Source: a virus
Strand: one strand, 5' to 3'
Virus record (IMG/VR): IMGVR_UViG_3300035099_000117
Coordinates: 1-53,236 of that record
Length of the DNA stretch: 53,236 nucleotides
Part shown: in pieces, positions 24,747 to 32,752 of the stretch
How positions within the stretch are numbered: position 1 is the stretch's first letter
Layout: each line of letters begins with the position of its first letter
Program-made: the position numbers and the translations under genes
The notes under the pieces: generated by a model
Told to the model about the DNA's origin: nothing
The model's database searches: none
Seen by the model: only the letters and a program-made list of their open reading frames with translations

Positions 24747-26366
24747 TCAGAAATTCATCTTGCGGAAGCTCCCGTGCTCTAGTCTGCGCTCCTCGGGCCG
24801 CGCCTGGCCGACAACCACCTCGGATGCTGGCATGGTTGCGGTCATCCGCCCGAGTTTGTTCAGCGCCTGGCTCATGGCGTCGGCGCGGTCCCAGAGCCCC
24901 GACTTCTCGCTGTAGCACTTGCAGACTTCGTCGATGAAGTCGTTCACCCAGCCGTATCCAGGCATCTCCGGATCGGGCAGATAGACGTTCCCCGCCTCGA
25001 TGTCCCGGCTCGCCGCGCTCAGTCGGGCGGGCTTGCTGCCCTCGGCCCGCACCGCGATCAATCGCGGAACGACGCCGTGAAGCTGCGCGATGACGGCTGG
25101 GCCGTTCGCGGCATCTTCGACCCAGCGCGCTCCATCGCGCGGATATTGCTTGTCCCAGAGCTGGAGCTTCCGGCACGTGTTCGGGAAGTCCAGATGCTCG
25201 TGGATCTCTTCTAGCAGATACTTGTTGGCTCCTTTTCTGCGCCAGCGCTGCCCGGCCACGTAGCTGCTGTCCGTGTGCGCCTTGAAGCTCATGTCCCAGC
25301 TTTGCACATCTTCGTCGGCCTCAGTCTGATTCGGCAGCACGGGCATAATCCCTTTGGGATCCGGGCACCAGTCGAGTCGGTAGAAGCGGAACCAGGCGCG
25401 TTTGACGATGCCGCCGCCGACGGGCGACGGCGACTGCTGATACTGGCTGTCATAGCCGCGCCGCCCGAGCACAGGGATCTGAGCATGGAGTCTGTCGAGC
25501 GCCCAATAAGTCTGATGGAGCGCCTCGCCCTGCTCGCGCACGTATGTCTTCCCCGAGCGCGGGAAGATGTACGTTCGCTTCTCGGTGGCCTCCGCCTCCA
25601 GCAGCACGTGCGTCCAGCGGCCCGGCTCGGTCTTCAGCAGCCAGTTGCTCAGGTCCTTCTCGTTCACCTGCTGACAGATCACGACGATGGCCGCACGTTC
25701 CGGATCGGTGATGCACTGCGGGACGTTCGCACGATAGGCGCGCACGTTCGCCTCGATTGCCGCGTCGTTGTCCATGTCGTCGCGCGAGTGCGGATCATCG
25801 ATGACGATTATTTCACCCGAGTGTCCAGTGACCGAGCCCGTCAGCGACGCCGAATACATCACGCCGGTGCGGTCGTTCTCGAACTGCGTCTTCAAATTCG
25901 CGTCTCCGCGCAGCCGGAACTTGCGGCCCCAGCGTTCCTGAAACCATCGGCTCTGAATCAGATCGCGACGCTTGAGCGAGTGCTCGGTGGCGAGCATGGC
26001 GTCGTAGCTCAGATACATGTAGCGCAGCGCCGGCTGTCGTATCCAGCTCCAAACGGGCCAGTGAATCGCGGCGCAATGCGACTTCGAATGACGCGGAGGC
26101 TCATTGACGAGCAGACGCTTGATTTCGCCCGCCGTCACCGCCTCCAGATATTCGCAGATGTAGCCGATGTGCCAGTTGTCTTTGAACACCGTCTCCGGTT
26201 CTAAGACCGGCCAGGCACGAACTATGAATTCATGAAGACTGTTTTCGCACCGCTCGGCGTCTTTTAGTTTGCGCTCTTCCTCATCGTCCGGGCTGAGCAC
26301 GCTGAGAACGTCCCGCCCTATCTGCGCGACGGCCCCGCCTGCCGTGTGATGATTGGGTTGCTTCAT
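24747..26366 (-). CDS. terL: Terminase large subunit
   Basis: 539 aa. ATPase: Walker A-like PRHSKS at 91-96 and Walker B IVIDD at 187-191. Nuclease (RNase H-like): D358 in QSWDMSF and E417/D418 in WVEDAANG are candidate metal ligands. YLSYDAMLATEHS (118-130) and SASLTGSVTGHSG (172-184) are typical of the family. It would cleave and translocate DNA into the prohead through the portal downstream. Start overlaps the stop of the 125-aa gene (ATGA-like). Standard order small subunit, large subunit, portal. Confidence 0.95.
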   Translation of the reverse strand: MKQPNHHTAGGAVAQIGRDVLSVLSPDDEEERKLKDAERCENSLHEFIVRAWPVLEPETVFKDNWHIGYICEYLEAVTAGEIKRLLVNEPPRHSKSHCAAIHWPVWSWIRQPALRYMYLSYDAMLATEHSLKRRDLIQSRWFQERWGRKFRLRGDANLKTQFENDRTGVMYSASLTGSVTGHSGEIIVIDDPHSRDDMDNDAAIEANVRAYRANVPQCITDPERAAIVVICQQVNEKDLSNWLLKTEPGRWTHVLLEAEATEKRTYIFPRSGKTYVREQGEALHQTYWALDRLHAQIPVLGRRGYDSQYQQSPSPVGGGIVKRAWFRFYRLDWCPDPKGIMPVLPNQTEADEDVQSWDMSFKAHTDSSYVAGQRWRRKGANKYLLEEIHEHLDFPNTCRKLQLWDKQYPRDGARWVEDAANGPAVIAQLHGVVPRLIAVRAEGSKPARLSAASRDIEAGNVYLPDPEMPGYGWVNDFIDEVCKCYSEKSGLWDRADAMSQALNKLGRMTATMPASEVVVGQARPEERRLEHGSFRKMNF

Positions 26367-26743
26367 TATATGCGCGCCTTCAAACGCTCAAGAGAACAAG
26401 GCGCCCTGCCACGAAGGGCTAGCTCATCCAACACGCAGTGCTCAAACATGTATGTTCGCTTTTTGCCTTGGATTATTATCGGGACAAAACCTACCAGTTT
26501 TCCATTCACCCCTCCGCGCAAAATCTCCCATTCCTGATACCCGAATCGCTCGCACAAAGATTGCACCATTTCGGATTTCGGATGCCATGCATCCGCCAAT
26601 TGTTGCCGTTCTTCTGCCAAAAATAGCCATCTGGCATCAAATAAGAGACTACGAAGTGGTCGCCCGATCCAACGCCATAAAAATCTGTATGCGCCTTCAC
26701 GTGATTCCCCGAATACACGGCACAGTTTCCACAGGGTTAGCAT
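26366..26743 (-). CDS. Unknown protein between terminase subunits
   Basis: 125 aa (MLTLWKLCRVFGESREGAYRFLW). RBS AAGGAGACTAAT. Basic, Arg/Trp-rich, two helix-rich halves. The segment LVGFVPIIIQGKKRTYMFEHCVLDELA may form a beta hairpin. An extra gene between terS and terL is uncommon. Its lower GC content than the neighbouring genes (A/T-rich stretch 26430-26560) hints at recent gain. Function unknown. Confidence 0.65.
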   Translation of the reverse strand: MLTLWKLCRVFGESREGAYRFLWRWIGRPLRSLLFDARWLFLAEERQQLADAWHPKSEMVQSLCERFGYQEWEILRGGVNGKLVGFVPIIIQGKKRTYMFEHCVLDELALRGRAPCSLERLKARI

Positions 26744-26760
26744 ATTAGTCTCCTTGTTTT

Positions 26761-27426
26761 CTATTCAACTTTCTGCGGCAGCAGCGCCACCGGCCCCTGC
26801 GTCAGCTTGGCGAAGCCCTCGGCTATCGCCCGCAGCGCCTGCTTGTCCTTCACGTGCTCCCGCACCAGATGCGCCATGCCGGAGAAAAGCACCTGGGCTT
26901 CGGTCAAGGTAACGATCTCCGCCGACTGCACTTCATGCTTCCTGATCGAGTCTATCAGCCGCCGCCGCTGCTCGATGACCTGCATTATCTCGCCCCAGGT
27001 CTGCCAGTCTGCCGCACCCCGCTTGATCCTGTCGCCCAATTCGTTCAGTGTCACCGAGACCGCGACCTTGTCCCCACCGCGCAAAGCTTCCTGGAACTCC
27101 GCGAAGGCTTTCTGGACGTTCGCCCACAACTGCCCGGCCCCGGACTTGTCCACGCGCTCGATCAGTTCCAGAAGCCGAGCCTCGATCAAGCCGACATCCT
27201 TCTCCAGTCTCAGCAACTCCGGATCCGACATGGCCGCGCTGAATCTTCTGCCCAGGCCCTGCGGCATGTACTTCGAACGGAGACCACTCTTCCAATGAGG
27301 CGAGGCAATCCCTTTCAGATTCAACCCGCCATGGAATTTACACCGGCCATTGGCTAGCGCCCAGGCACGGCAGGATTTCCCCTGGCGATTCTTTGCCCCG
27401 CACCGTTTTGGTGACGACGCCAGCAT
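26761..27426 (-). CDS. Terminase small subunit-like protein with HGG zinc motif
   Basis: 221 aa. N-terminus has Cys9, Cys19, Cys29 and His32 followed by GG (CGAKNRQGKSC ... CKFHGG), the HGG-type motif seen in proteins just upstream of terminase large in many phages. The rest is helical (LLRLEKDVGLIEARLLELIERV and further), fitting a DNA-recognition and oligomerisation role. Position upstream of terL supports small-subunit function. No classical HTH seen. Confidence 0.72.
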   Translation of the reverse strand: MLASSPKRCGAKNRQGKSCRAWALANGRCKFHGGLNLKGIASPHWKSGLRSKYMPQGLGRRFSAAMSDPELLRLEKDVGLIEARLLELIERVDKSGAGQLWANVQKAFAEFQEALRGGDKVAVSVTLNELGDRIKRGAADWQTWGEIMQVIEQRRRLIDSIRKHEVQSAEIVTLTEAQVLFSGMAHLVREHVKDKQALRAIAEGFAKLTQGPVALLPQKVE

Positions 27427-27475
27427 GGGTTCAGGTGAATGTCATGAGTTTGCGTGATTCGATCCGCGCCACAAG

Positions 27476-28411
27476 CTACCACTGAAGTCCTTTGCTCATC
27501 CACTCCCACGTCAGTCGCAGCGACTCTTTCGGCGGAATCTTCGGCTCGTAACCGAGAATCCTCCGAGCTTTCTCGTTCGAGAAGCATTCACGTTGACCCT
27601 GCTCGCCTGGCCGGTGAGGCACGCGGATGACTTCGGTTCTCTTGCCAGCGATCTCGAAACACCATTCAAGGATCTCATCGACGCGGTGCTCTTCTCCATA
27701 GCTGATCTGGAATTTCTCGCCTGCAACGTTTTCGGCATCGGCGTGAATCACCCGCATCCAGCCGTCCACCACGTCGCTTATGTACGTGATGTCTCTCGTC
27801 TGATCGCCCCCCTCCAGAACGCAGGGAAGTCCACGCAAGACGTTCTTGAACCACTTGAAGATGAAAATCTCGCGGCGCATTCCCGGCCCGGTCACGATTC
27901 CGTTGCTCATCACCACCACGGGAAGATCGTAGCAGCGGCGGTAAGCCCAGAAGTAAAGCTCTGCGCTGGCCTTGCTTGCCGAGTAGGGATTGTGCGGCGT
28001 CAGCGGGTGCTCCTCGTCTATCGGCAGATACAGCGGACGTCCGAATTCGTTCCCCGACCCGGCATAGATGATTTTCTGCGGACGCGGACGCGCGTCTTTT
28101 ATGGCTTCCAACAGCGCGCAAGTTCCATAGACGTTCTCCCAACACGACCACAACGGAGACGAATGACCCATCGGGACATCGGCCTGAGCCGCGAGGTGAA
28201 CGACGACGTCCTGGCCGGAAACATCTTCCGGCCTCAAATCGTGGACGGATTTCCAGAGCCAATTGATCCTGTCAACTTCGTCCGACTGCAGCAAAGTGTT
28301 CTGATTCGCCCCCACGACATCGACCGCAGTCACCTCTGCTCCCTCTGCCAGCAGCCTGCGCACCAATCCCGATGCTCCGAATCCCGCCGCCCCAGTTATC
28401 AGAATCTTCAT
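27476..28411 (-). CDS. NAD-dependent epimerase/dehydratase (extended SDR, GalE-like)
   Basis: 311 aa from ATG 28411, overlapping the upstream stop by ATGA. Rossmann motif GAAGFGASG at residues 7-15, HLAAQ at 82-86, catalytic Y143 and K147 in NPYSASKASAE, SNGIVTGPG near 175. Family members interconvert nucleotide-sugars. It is coupled to the TAGT-like glycosyltransferase, so it may make the sugar donor for DNA or surface glycosylation. The coupling is inference. Longer frame upstream (starting 28630) overlaps the preceding gene and lacks an RBS. Confidence 0.85.
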   Translation of the reverse strand: MKILITGAAGFGASGLVRRLLAEGAEVTAVDVVGANQNTLLQSDEVDRINWLWKSVHDLRPEDVSGQDVVVHLAAQADVPMGHSSPLWSCWENVYGTCALLEAIKDARPRPQKIIYAGSGNEFGRPLYLPIDEEHPLTPHNPYSASKASAELYFWAYRRCYDLPVVVMSNGIVTGPGMRREIFIFKWFKNVLRGLPCVLEGGDQTRDITYISDVVDGWMRVIHADAENVAGEKFQISYGEEHRVDEILEWCFEIAGKRTEVIRVPHRPGEQGQRECFSNEKARRILGYEPKIPPKESLRLTWEWMSKGLQW

Positions 28412-29313
28412 GTCTCGGCCCCCTTGTTTTTCCATCGTTCGACGAGCTTTTTCAGCCTGTCGCTCTTGATGTCGCGCACAGCGACGAGTTTCATGCCGTA
28501 TTCGTTCGGTTCCTCGCCGACAACCACTCCCGGTTTGAGTTTGAGCGGCGTGTCGAATTTCCTCCACGCGTCGCGCACGACGTGTTGCGGTCTCTGATAT
28601 TTCCGCCGCGTGGTGACTACTCCTGGCCACAAGCGCTCCAGCGAGCGCGCCATTCGGAGCCGACCGTCACCTTGATATAAAGTATCCGTGTTCCCGCCTT
28701 TCACGGTCATCGTTCGCAGCTTCTTTACCAAAAAAGCTTCCATCAGAACAGTGCACCAACCGCCCGCCAAAACTTGCAGGCACATGTCCGTGTCCTCGTT
28801 GTATCGGCCCCGCCACTTGTACGGGATGGCATTCAGAACGAGCGTGCACGAATAGACGTGGTGATTCAGATAGAACGGCGGTCGAGCAGTGTCGATGGTG
28901 ACGTAGAACATGTCGTAATCCAGTCCGGCGATGGCGACGTTTTCGTAGCGATCGACGAAATCTTCAACCGCCCGCAGGGCGACGCCAGCGACACAGGGTA
29001 TCCGTTTTCCGCCATAAACGCGCATGAACCCTATCATGTTGTCGTCCAATTGCCAGTGGCGGATGTTTCCAGCCGCCGTCGAATGGTCTTTGATCCAGTT
29101 CCGCGCCGGGACGACAGAACCCGCGTCTCTGAACGGCAATATCAGCACATGCTCGGCTCCGAATCGATCCGCGTACGATGCTGCTTCTTGCGGTTCCACG
29201 ACCAGACGAAAAGGGACTTCGTCTTTCACAAGCACCCGAGCAGTATAGCAATGTTCCGCGCGGCCCCTTGAAGGGATGTAGACGGGATAGCGCGGCATGA
29301 TTTTCTCGGTCAT
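28408..29313 (-). CDS. TAGT-like DNA-base glycosyltransferase
   Basis: 301 aa from ATG 29313, 3 nt after the ParB-like stop. Core matches the TET/JBP-associated (GREB1-like) glycosyltransferase pattern: YPVYIPSRGRAEHCYTARVL at the N-terminus, LPFRDAGSVVPARNWIKDH near 59-77, HWQLDDNMIGFMRV with D90-D91 near 87-99 (probable nucleotide-sugar/metal site), and YNEDTDMCLQVL near 180. These enzymes are known near oxidised or hypermodified DNA bases. No TET/JBP gene is visible, so a different modified base may be the acceptor. Family identification is from memory of the motif pattern. Confidence 0.78.
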   Translation of the reverse strand: MTEKIMPRYPVYIPSRGRAEHCYTARVLVKDEVPFRLVVEPQEAASYADRFGAEHVLILPFRDAGSVVPARNWIKDHSTAAGNIRHWQLDDNMIGFMRVYGGKRIPCVAGVALRAVEDFVDRYENVAIAGLDYDMFYVTIDTARPPFYLNHHVYSCTLVLNAIPYKWRGRYNEDTDMCLQVLAGGWCTVLMEAFLVKKLRTMTVKGGNTDTLYQGDGRLRMARSLERLWPGVVTTRRKYQRPQHVVRDAWRKFDTPLKLKPGVVVGEEPNEYGMKLVAVRDIKSDRLKKLVERWKNKGAET

Positions 29314-29315
29314 GT

Positions 29316-30041
29316 TCACGCCTTGAACTTCAACGACGAAACGTCGTCCCGATGCTCCGGCGGATACCACATCGACATCTTCCAGACTCTGTCTTGCGAT
29401 TGAAGTTTTCTGTCCTCGACGGCAACGCCGAGACGCGCGGCGAATTCCTCGAAAGCCTCGGTTGTCCGGAAACTTACGACGACCTGCACGGCTGCCTTCT
29501 CGCCCGGTTCGTATTCTGGCATCCCCACCCACTCGGCGGCGGCGTCGAAGTCTGTCACTTCGTGCCTTGACCTCGTCGCCATGAGCAGGTTCGCCACCAT
29601 CATTTCGTCGTAGCCGGTCCCGAGCAATCCTCGCTCGTCTGTGTCTTTGATCCACTTGAGCAGATTCGACAACTTCCGGTCGTCTTGTTCGGCCAAGTGG
29701 TCGATTTCGTTGTCGGCCACGAGCAGCTTGACGGCAGCCGCCTCTTCAGGAGCCAAATCGAGTCGCATCACCGGAATGCTTTCCAAGCCCGCCTTGCGCG
29801 CCGCCGCCACGACTCCGTGACCTGCCAGGATGGTCTTGTCCCTGGCGCACACCACGTTCCGATACACGCCGAAGCGTTGCACGCTCTCAGTCAAGTGTTC
29901 GAGTTGGTCTTCTGGATGAGAACGATAATTCATCGGATGCGGTTTGAGTTCGGAAAGCGCGATGATTTCCACCTCGAATCGCGGGCGGCCTTCCTTGGTT
30001 GCGGATTTCGTCGGCTTTTTTACTTTCGCCGGGCTCCCCAT
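29316..30041 (-). CDS. ParB/Srx-fold protein
   Basis: 241 aa from ATG 30041, preceded by ATGGAGGACGC. Residues 21-85 form the ParB N-terminal fold: EIIALSELKPHPMNYRSHPEDQLEHLTESVQRFG, then ILAGHGVVAAARKAG (the GHG replacing the common GHR). The C-terminal 100 residues (VVVSFRTTEAFEEFAARLGV) resemble a small alpha/beta module. In phages this domain is often an adapter or nuclease in modification clusters rather than a partition protein. Located between UDG-like and TAGT-like genes. Confidence 0.8.
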   Translation of the reverse strand: MGSPAKVKKPTKSATKEGRPRFEVEIIALSELKPHPMNYRSHPEDQLEHLTESVQRFGVYRNVVCARDKTILAGHGVVAAARKAGLESIPVMRLDLAPEEAAAVKLLVADNEIDHLAEQDDRKLSNLLKWIKDTDERGLLGTGYDEMMVANLLMATRSRHEVTDFDAAAEWVGMPEYEPGEKAAVQVVVSFRTTEAFEEFAARLGVAVEDRKLQSQDRVWKMSMWYPPEHRDDVSSLKFKA

Positions 30042-30487
30042 GCGTCCTCCATGAATCGGCGCGCCGCTGCTTTGTTCCGAGCCCCGTTCCACCATCTGTT
30101 GATCCCGCTCGGGTGCGGCACGACGGCGACGTCGAATCCGATGTTCACCCATTTCAGATATCCGACGGTCAAGCCAAATGCCTTGGCCACGCTTCGGCCC
30201 AGCAAGATGACTCGTCTGCCGCCGAATCGCAGCGCGAGACGACGCGCATTTGTCTTCGCCTGCCGCATCGGGAAACGGTCGCCCTTGCCGCTTTTGCCTG
30301 GCCAGCGACGGAGAACATTGCATCTCTCCGTCAACGCCATGTACTCTTCTCTGCCCATCCCGCACGCGCCCGCCAGCCTGCGCACGACCAGATCACCCTC
30401 CAACGGCTTCTCCGGGTCTCCCCTCCTCGATGGTGCCTGGCCGACGAGCACGAGCTTCTCCTTCCCAGTTTTCGTCTTGTTTACCAT
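30020..30487 (-). CDS. Uracil-DNA glycosylase superfamily protein
   Basis: 155 aa. I use ATG 30487 (MVNKTKTGKEKLVLVGQAPS) because GGA lies 6 nt upstream. An in-frame ATG at 30493 is adjacent to it. Motif I-like GQAPS at 16-20 and motif V-like HPSGINRWWN at 125-134 place it in the UDG superfamily, but the usual catalytic Asp/Asn of motif I is not evident and no four-Cys FeS set is seen. Such divergent members occur in DNA hypermodification clusters. It overlaps the end of the radical SAM gene. Confidence 0.75.
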   Translation of the reverse strand: MVNKTKTGKEKLVLVGQAPSRRGDPEKPLEGDLVVRRLAGACGMGREEYMALTERCNVLRRWPGKSGKGDRFPMRQAKTNARRLALRFGGRRVILLGRSVAKAFGLTVGYLKWVNIGFDVAVVPHPSGINRWWNGARNKAAARRFMEDAWGARRK

Positions 30488-31571
30488 GCGCATTCCATAT
30501 GGGCAACAGCGTCGGCGCGCGATGCGAACCTTTCTCGTCTTTCGGCAGTTGTTGCCAGCCAGCGCCGTCCCAGAATTGATTGACTTGCTCGTCCGTCCAG
30601 TGTTTGTAGTCGCATCGCGCAAACGTGATGCAGCAGCGTGAACAATACGATGTATCGGCGCGATTCTTGTCGCGCAGACGGCGACGAATGATCTGGAGTT
30701 CTTTCCCATACCAGAAGCGGAGAAATCCCGGCACGCCGTCATGCACGGAGCCGAATTTGCCGGAAGTTTCTCCCGTGTTGTCTTGGCAGCACAGCAGATA
30801 ATTTCCCCTTGAATCGACATTCGCATATATGAACGGCTGATTGCATCTGCGTTTCAACGGTTCGGTCACGGGCTTCAAGCCGAACCTCTTCGCTGCTTGC
30901 CAATCTAGGTGGTTGTACCACGTGCCCAAGAGTCCTGCTCGCAGGCGCGATTTCGGCCAGAACGCGGGTTGTTCTTGCAACACGATGAGCTTGACGTGGG
31001 GACCGTGATACGTCCATGGCGACGGCGCTCCCGATGGCCTGTTGTAATACTCGTACCACGGGAGTTTGGATTCCTTCGCCATCTCGATGAACCGCTTCCT
31101 CGGGCCGTACATGTCCGTGTACACGATGTTCGCGCCGCTGGCGATCAAGCCGGCATACGCGATTTTGCCTTGCATCAGCATGGTGCCGTTCGTCGTGATC
31201 TGTATCTGCGAATCGGGACTCAGCTCGCGCGCGATCCGCAAGTAGTCGTACAGGCGAGGATGCAGCGTCGGTTCGCCTCCGAGGCAGATGTCTGCGCGGC
31301 AGGTGGGCGTCACTTTGCGCATTATGCTCCAAGTCTCGCGCCACGTCTGCTCGTCCATGAAATGATAAACGCCTTTCGGATCCAAGCGGCACGAGCAGTG
31401 GCCGCAGCTCAGATTGCATCCGTGCACGAGCTCCACCACCCAGTTGTACGGGCTGGTCTTGCCGAGCGGCTTTCGCTTCTTCAATGCCCTGAGTCTCGGC
31501 CAAGGCCACGTCTGGCTGTCCGGCGCGATCTTGTCTTGGCAAAGGACTTGGTTGTCGCGTTCGCCATTCAT
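30393..31571 (-). CDS. Radical SAM protein with SPASM-like C-terminal cysteines
   Basis: 392 aa, RBS GAAGGAGG. Canonical CxxxCxxC at C52, C56, C59 (HGCNLSCGHCSC), GGEPTLHP at 98-105 for SAM binding. Further cysteines near 245 (RRCNQPF), 262 (LLCCQDNTG) and 310 (SYCSRCC) resemble a SPASM or twitch extension holding an extra cluster. Likely acts by hydrogen abstraction on a nucleotide, DNA base or peptide. The cluster with UDG, ParB and TAGT genes favours DNA base hypermodification. The substrate is unknown. Overlaps the HNH stop by ATGA. Confidence 0.85.
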   Translation of the reverse strand: MNGERDNQVLCQDKIAPDSQTWPWPRLRALKKRKPLGKTSPYNWVVELVHGCNLSCGHCSCRLDPKGVYHFMDEQTWRETWSIMRKVTPTCRADICLGGEPTLHPRLYDYLRIARELSPDSQIQITTNGTMLMQGKIAYAGLIASGANIVYTDMYGPRKRFIEMAKESKLPWYEYYNRPSGAPSPWTYHGPHVKLIVLQEQPAFWPKSRLRAGLLGTWYNHLDWQAAKRFGLKPVTEPLKRRCNQPFIYANVDSRGNYLLCCQDNTGETSGKFGSVHDGVPGFLRFWYGKELQIIRRRLRDKNRADTSYCSRCCITFARCDYKHWTDEQVNQFWDGAGWQQLPKDEKGSHRAPTLLPIWNAHGKQDENWEGEARARRPGTIEEGRPGEAVGG

Positions 31572-32029
31572 GGCTTCGCCTCCTTCTTTTCGGCTCGCTT
31601 TGCGAAACCGAGCGCTCTCAACATCTTGCCACCAGCCCGCAGCCGACGCAACACGTCTTGCTTCGCCGCTGGGTCCATGGCGTCCAGCGTCTCCAATAGC
31701 CGCATGAATTCGTCGCGCGTGAGCTTCCCCTTGACTTCGTTTCCCCGCCGCGACACGATGCGCAGATTCGCAAACCAGAAAGTTCCGCCGCGCGAGACCG
31801 GCACATCATGGTCCACGGAGAAGTTCCTGACCGTGATCAGTTCACCTGTGTAGGGGCACCGCTTGCCCAGTTTCAGCCTGATGTCGTCACGCAGCTGCTG
31901 CAAACTATAATCCAGTTCGCGGCCAGACTGCGCTGCCAATTCTCGCTGATGACGATAGATGTTCGCACTGCGGCTCATCAGTATCCGCTGCCGCCAATGC
32001 TCAAGCGTCTCTCCGGGCTTCCTTTTCAC
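31568..32029 (-). CDS. HNH endonuclease next to the repeat array
   Basis: 153 aa from GTG 32029 (KRKPGETLEHWRQRILM...). GGGGGT sits 6 nt before it. The frame is open upstream through array unit A, but no RBS supports those starts. HNH core: SVDHDVPVSRGG with H74, then N88 (FANLRIV) and N97 (RRGNEVKGKL). CPYTGE at 58-63 supplies one zinc-type Cys. The DH-x-x-P-x-SRGG pattern resembles McrA/Cas9-type HNH. Immediately follows the three-unit part of the array, so it could act with the IS110/Nop-like protein or be an independent homing nuclease. Confidence 0.82.
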   Translation of the reverse strand: MKRKPGETLEHWRQRILMSRSANIYRHQRELAAQSGRELDYSLQQLRDDIRLKLGKRCPYTGELITVRNFSVDHDVPVSRGGTFWFANLRIVSRRGNEVKGKLTRDEFMRLLETLDAMDPAAKQDVLRRLRAGGKMLRALGFAKRAEKKEAKP

Positions 32030-32058
32030 AATTGACCCCCATAGCATCGCATGAATAC

Positions 32059-32239
32059 TCGGGAGCGGCAGGGCTTTTTCGGTTTTCACCCCAGAGATGG
32101 CCGCTCCCGATTTCTACAAGAGCGCAGGCAGCAGAAACCTGCTGGTATTCAACTTGAAAGTGGCCGCCTGCGCCCCCTCCTCGAATGAGATGGTCGGCAC
32201 CTGGAGGGTGGTTTTCAAGTGCCCAATGGCCGACCATGC
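32059..32239. repeat. Structured dual-spacer repeat array, part 1 (3 units)
   Basis: Three hairpin units with loop cores GG(T/A)TTTCA or variant at 32081, 32144 and 32210 on the plus strand. Each has CA exactly 11-12 nt before the core, TGG starting 10 nt after it, and so two 9-nt variable segments around a 9-nt conserved loop. Closing stems: unit A 32059-32069 with 32100-32110, 11 perfect bp. Unit B 32122-32132 with 32163-32173, 11 bp with one mismatch. Unit C 32190-32198 with 32229-32237, 9 perfect bp. The stems differ between units. Same architecture as the 8-unit block, separated by a 160-aa gene. Confidence 0.85.
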
Positions 32240-32246
32240 TCGCACT

Positions 32247-32729
32247 TTAGCGTGCCGCTTTCCTGGCTTCCTGATAGGCTGCTAGAATCTCCCGCCGAAG
32301 TTCACGCCATTCCATCCCCAGCAGATTCAGCCGCCGCGAATCCGCCGTGACCCGCACCTTCAGCCGCTCCAGGATGAATTCCTTCGCCTCGGCGTCGCAG
32401 GAATCGACGAATCCGAATCTGCCGTCATCGTCGATGACGCGTATCGTCGCCAGCCTTATGGGCTTGCCGTCCTTGCCGCGATGGACGTGCATGCAGTAGC
32501 TATAAAGGAAGCGCCGATAGACCTCGTAGACTCCCGCATCCCAAATCTGCTCGTCCGTGTAGAGCGCGCGGATACGCCCGCCGTTGTGCCGCTCATCCCA
32601 GTCCCGGAGCGATTCGACGCTCGGCTCGACTTCGTTCTTCTTACACCACTCGCACCAGGCCAGATAATACACCTCGCCTTCTGAGATTTTCTTCTGCTTC
32701 TTTTCCTCGATTGCTAACGAGTTAGCCAT
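32247..32729 (-). CDS. Unknown protein splitting the repeat array
   Basis: 160 aa, RBS AGGAGGAGAAG. Soluble, charged; contains WCEWCKKNEVEPSVESLRDWDERH (Cys pair at 26 and 29) and a helical C-terminal third (LERLKVRVTADSRRLNLLGMEWRELRREILAAYQEARK). No nuclease motif recognised. It lies between the two blocks of repeat units, either an accessory gene of that locus or a later insertion. Stop is 8 nt from the stem of unit C. Confidence 0.7.
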   Translation of the reverse strand: MANSLAIEEKKQKKISEGEVYYLAWCEWCKKNEVEPSVESLRDWDERHNGGRIRALYTDEQIWDAGVYEVYRRFLYSYCMHVHRGKDGKPIRLATIRVIDDDGRFGFVDSCDAEAKEFILERLKVRVTADSRRLNLLGMEWRELRREILAAYQEARKAAR

Positions 32730-32752
32730 CTTCTCCTCCTAATTTGGAATTC

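Noticed and set aside
27593-28597. Plus-strand ORF opposite the epimerase gene
   Set aside because: Shadow frame of a clear SDR enzyme; no RBS or homology pattern.
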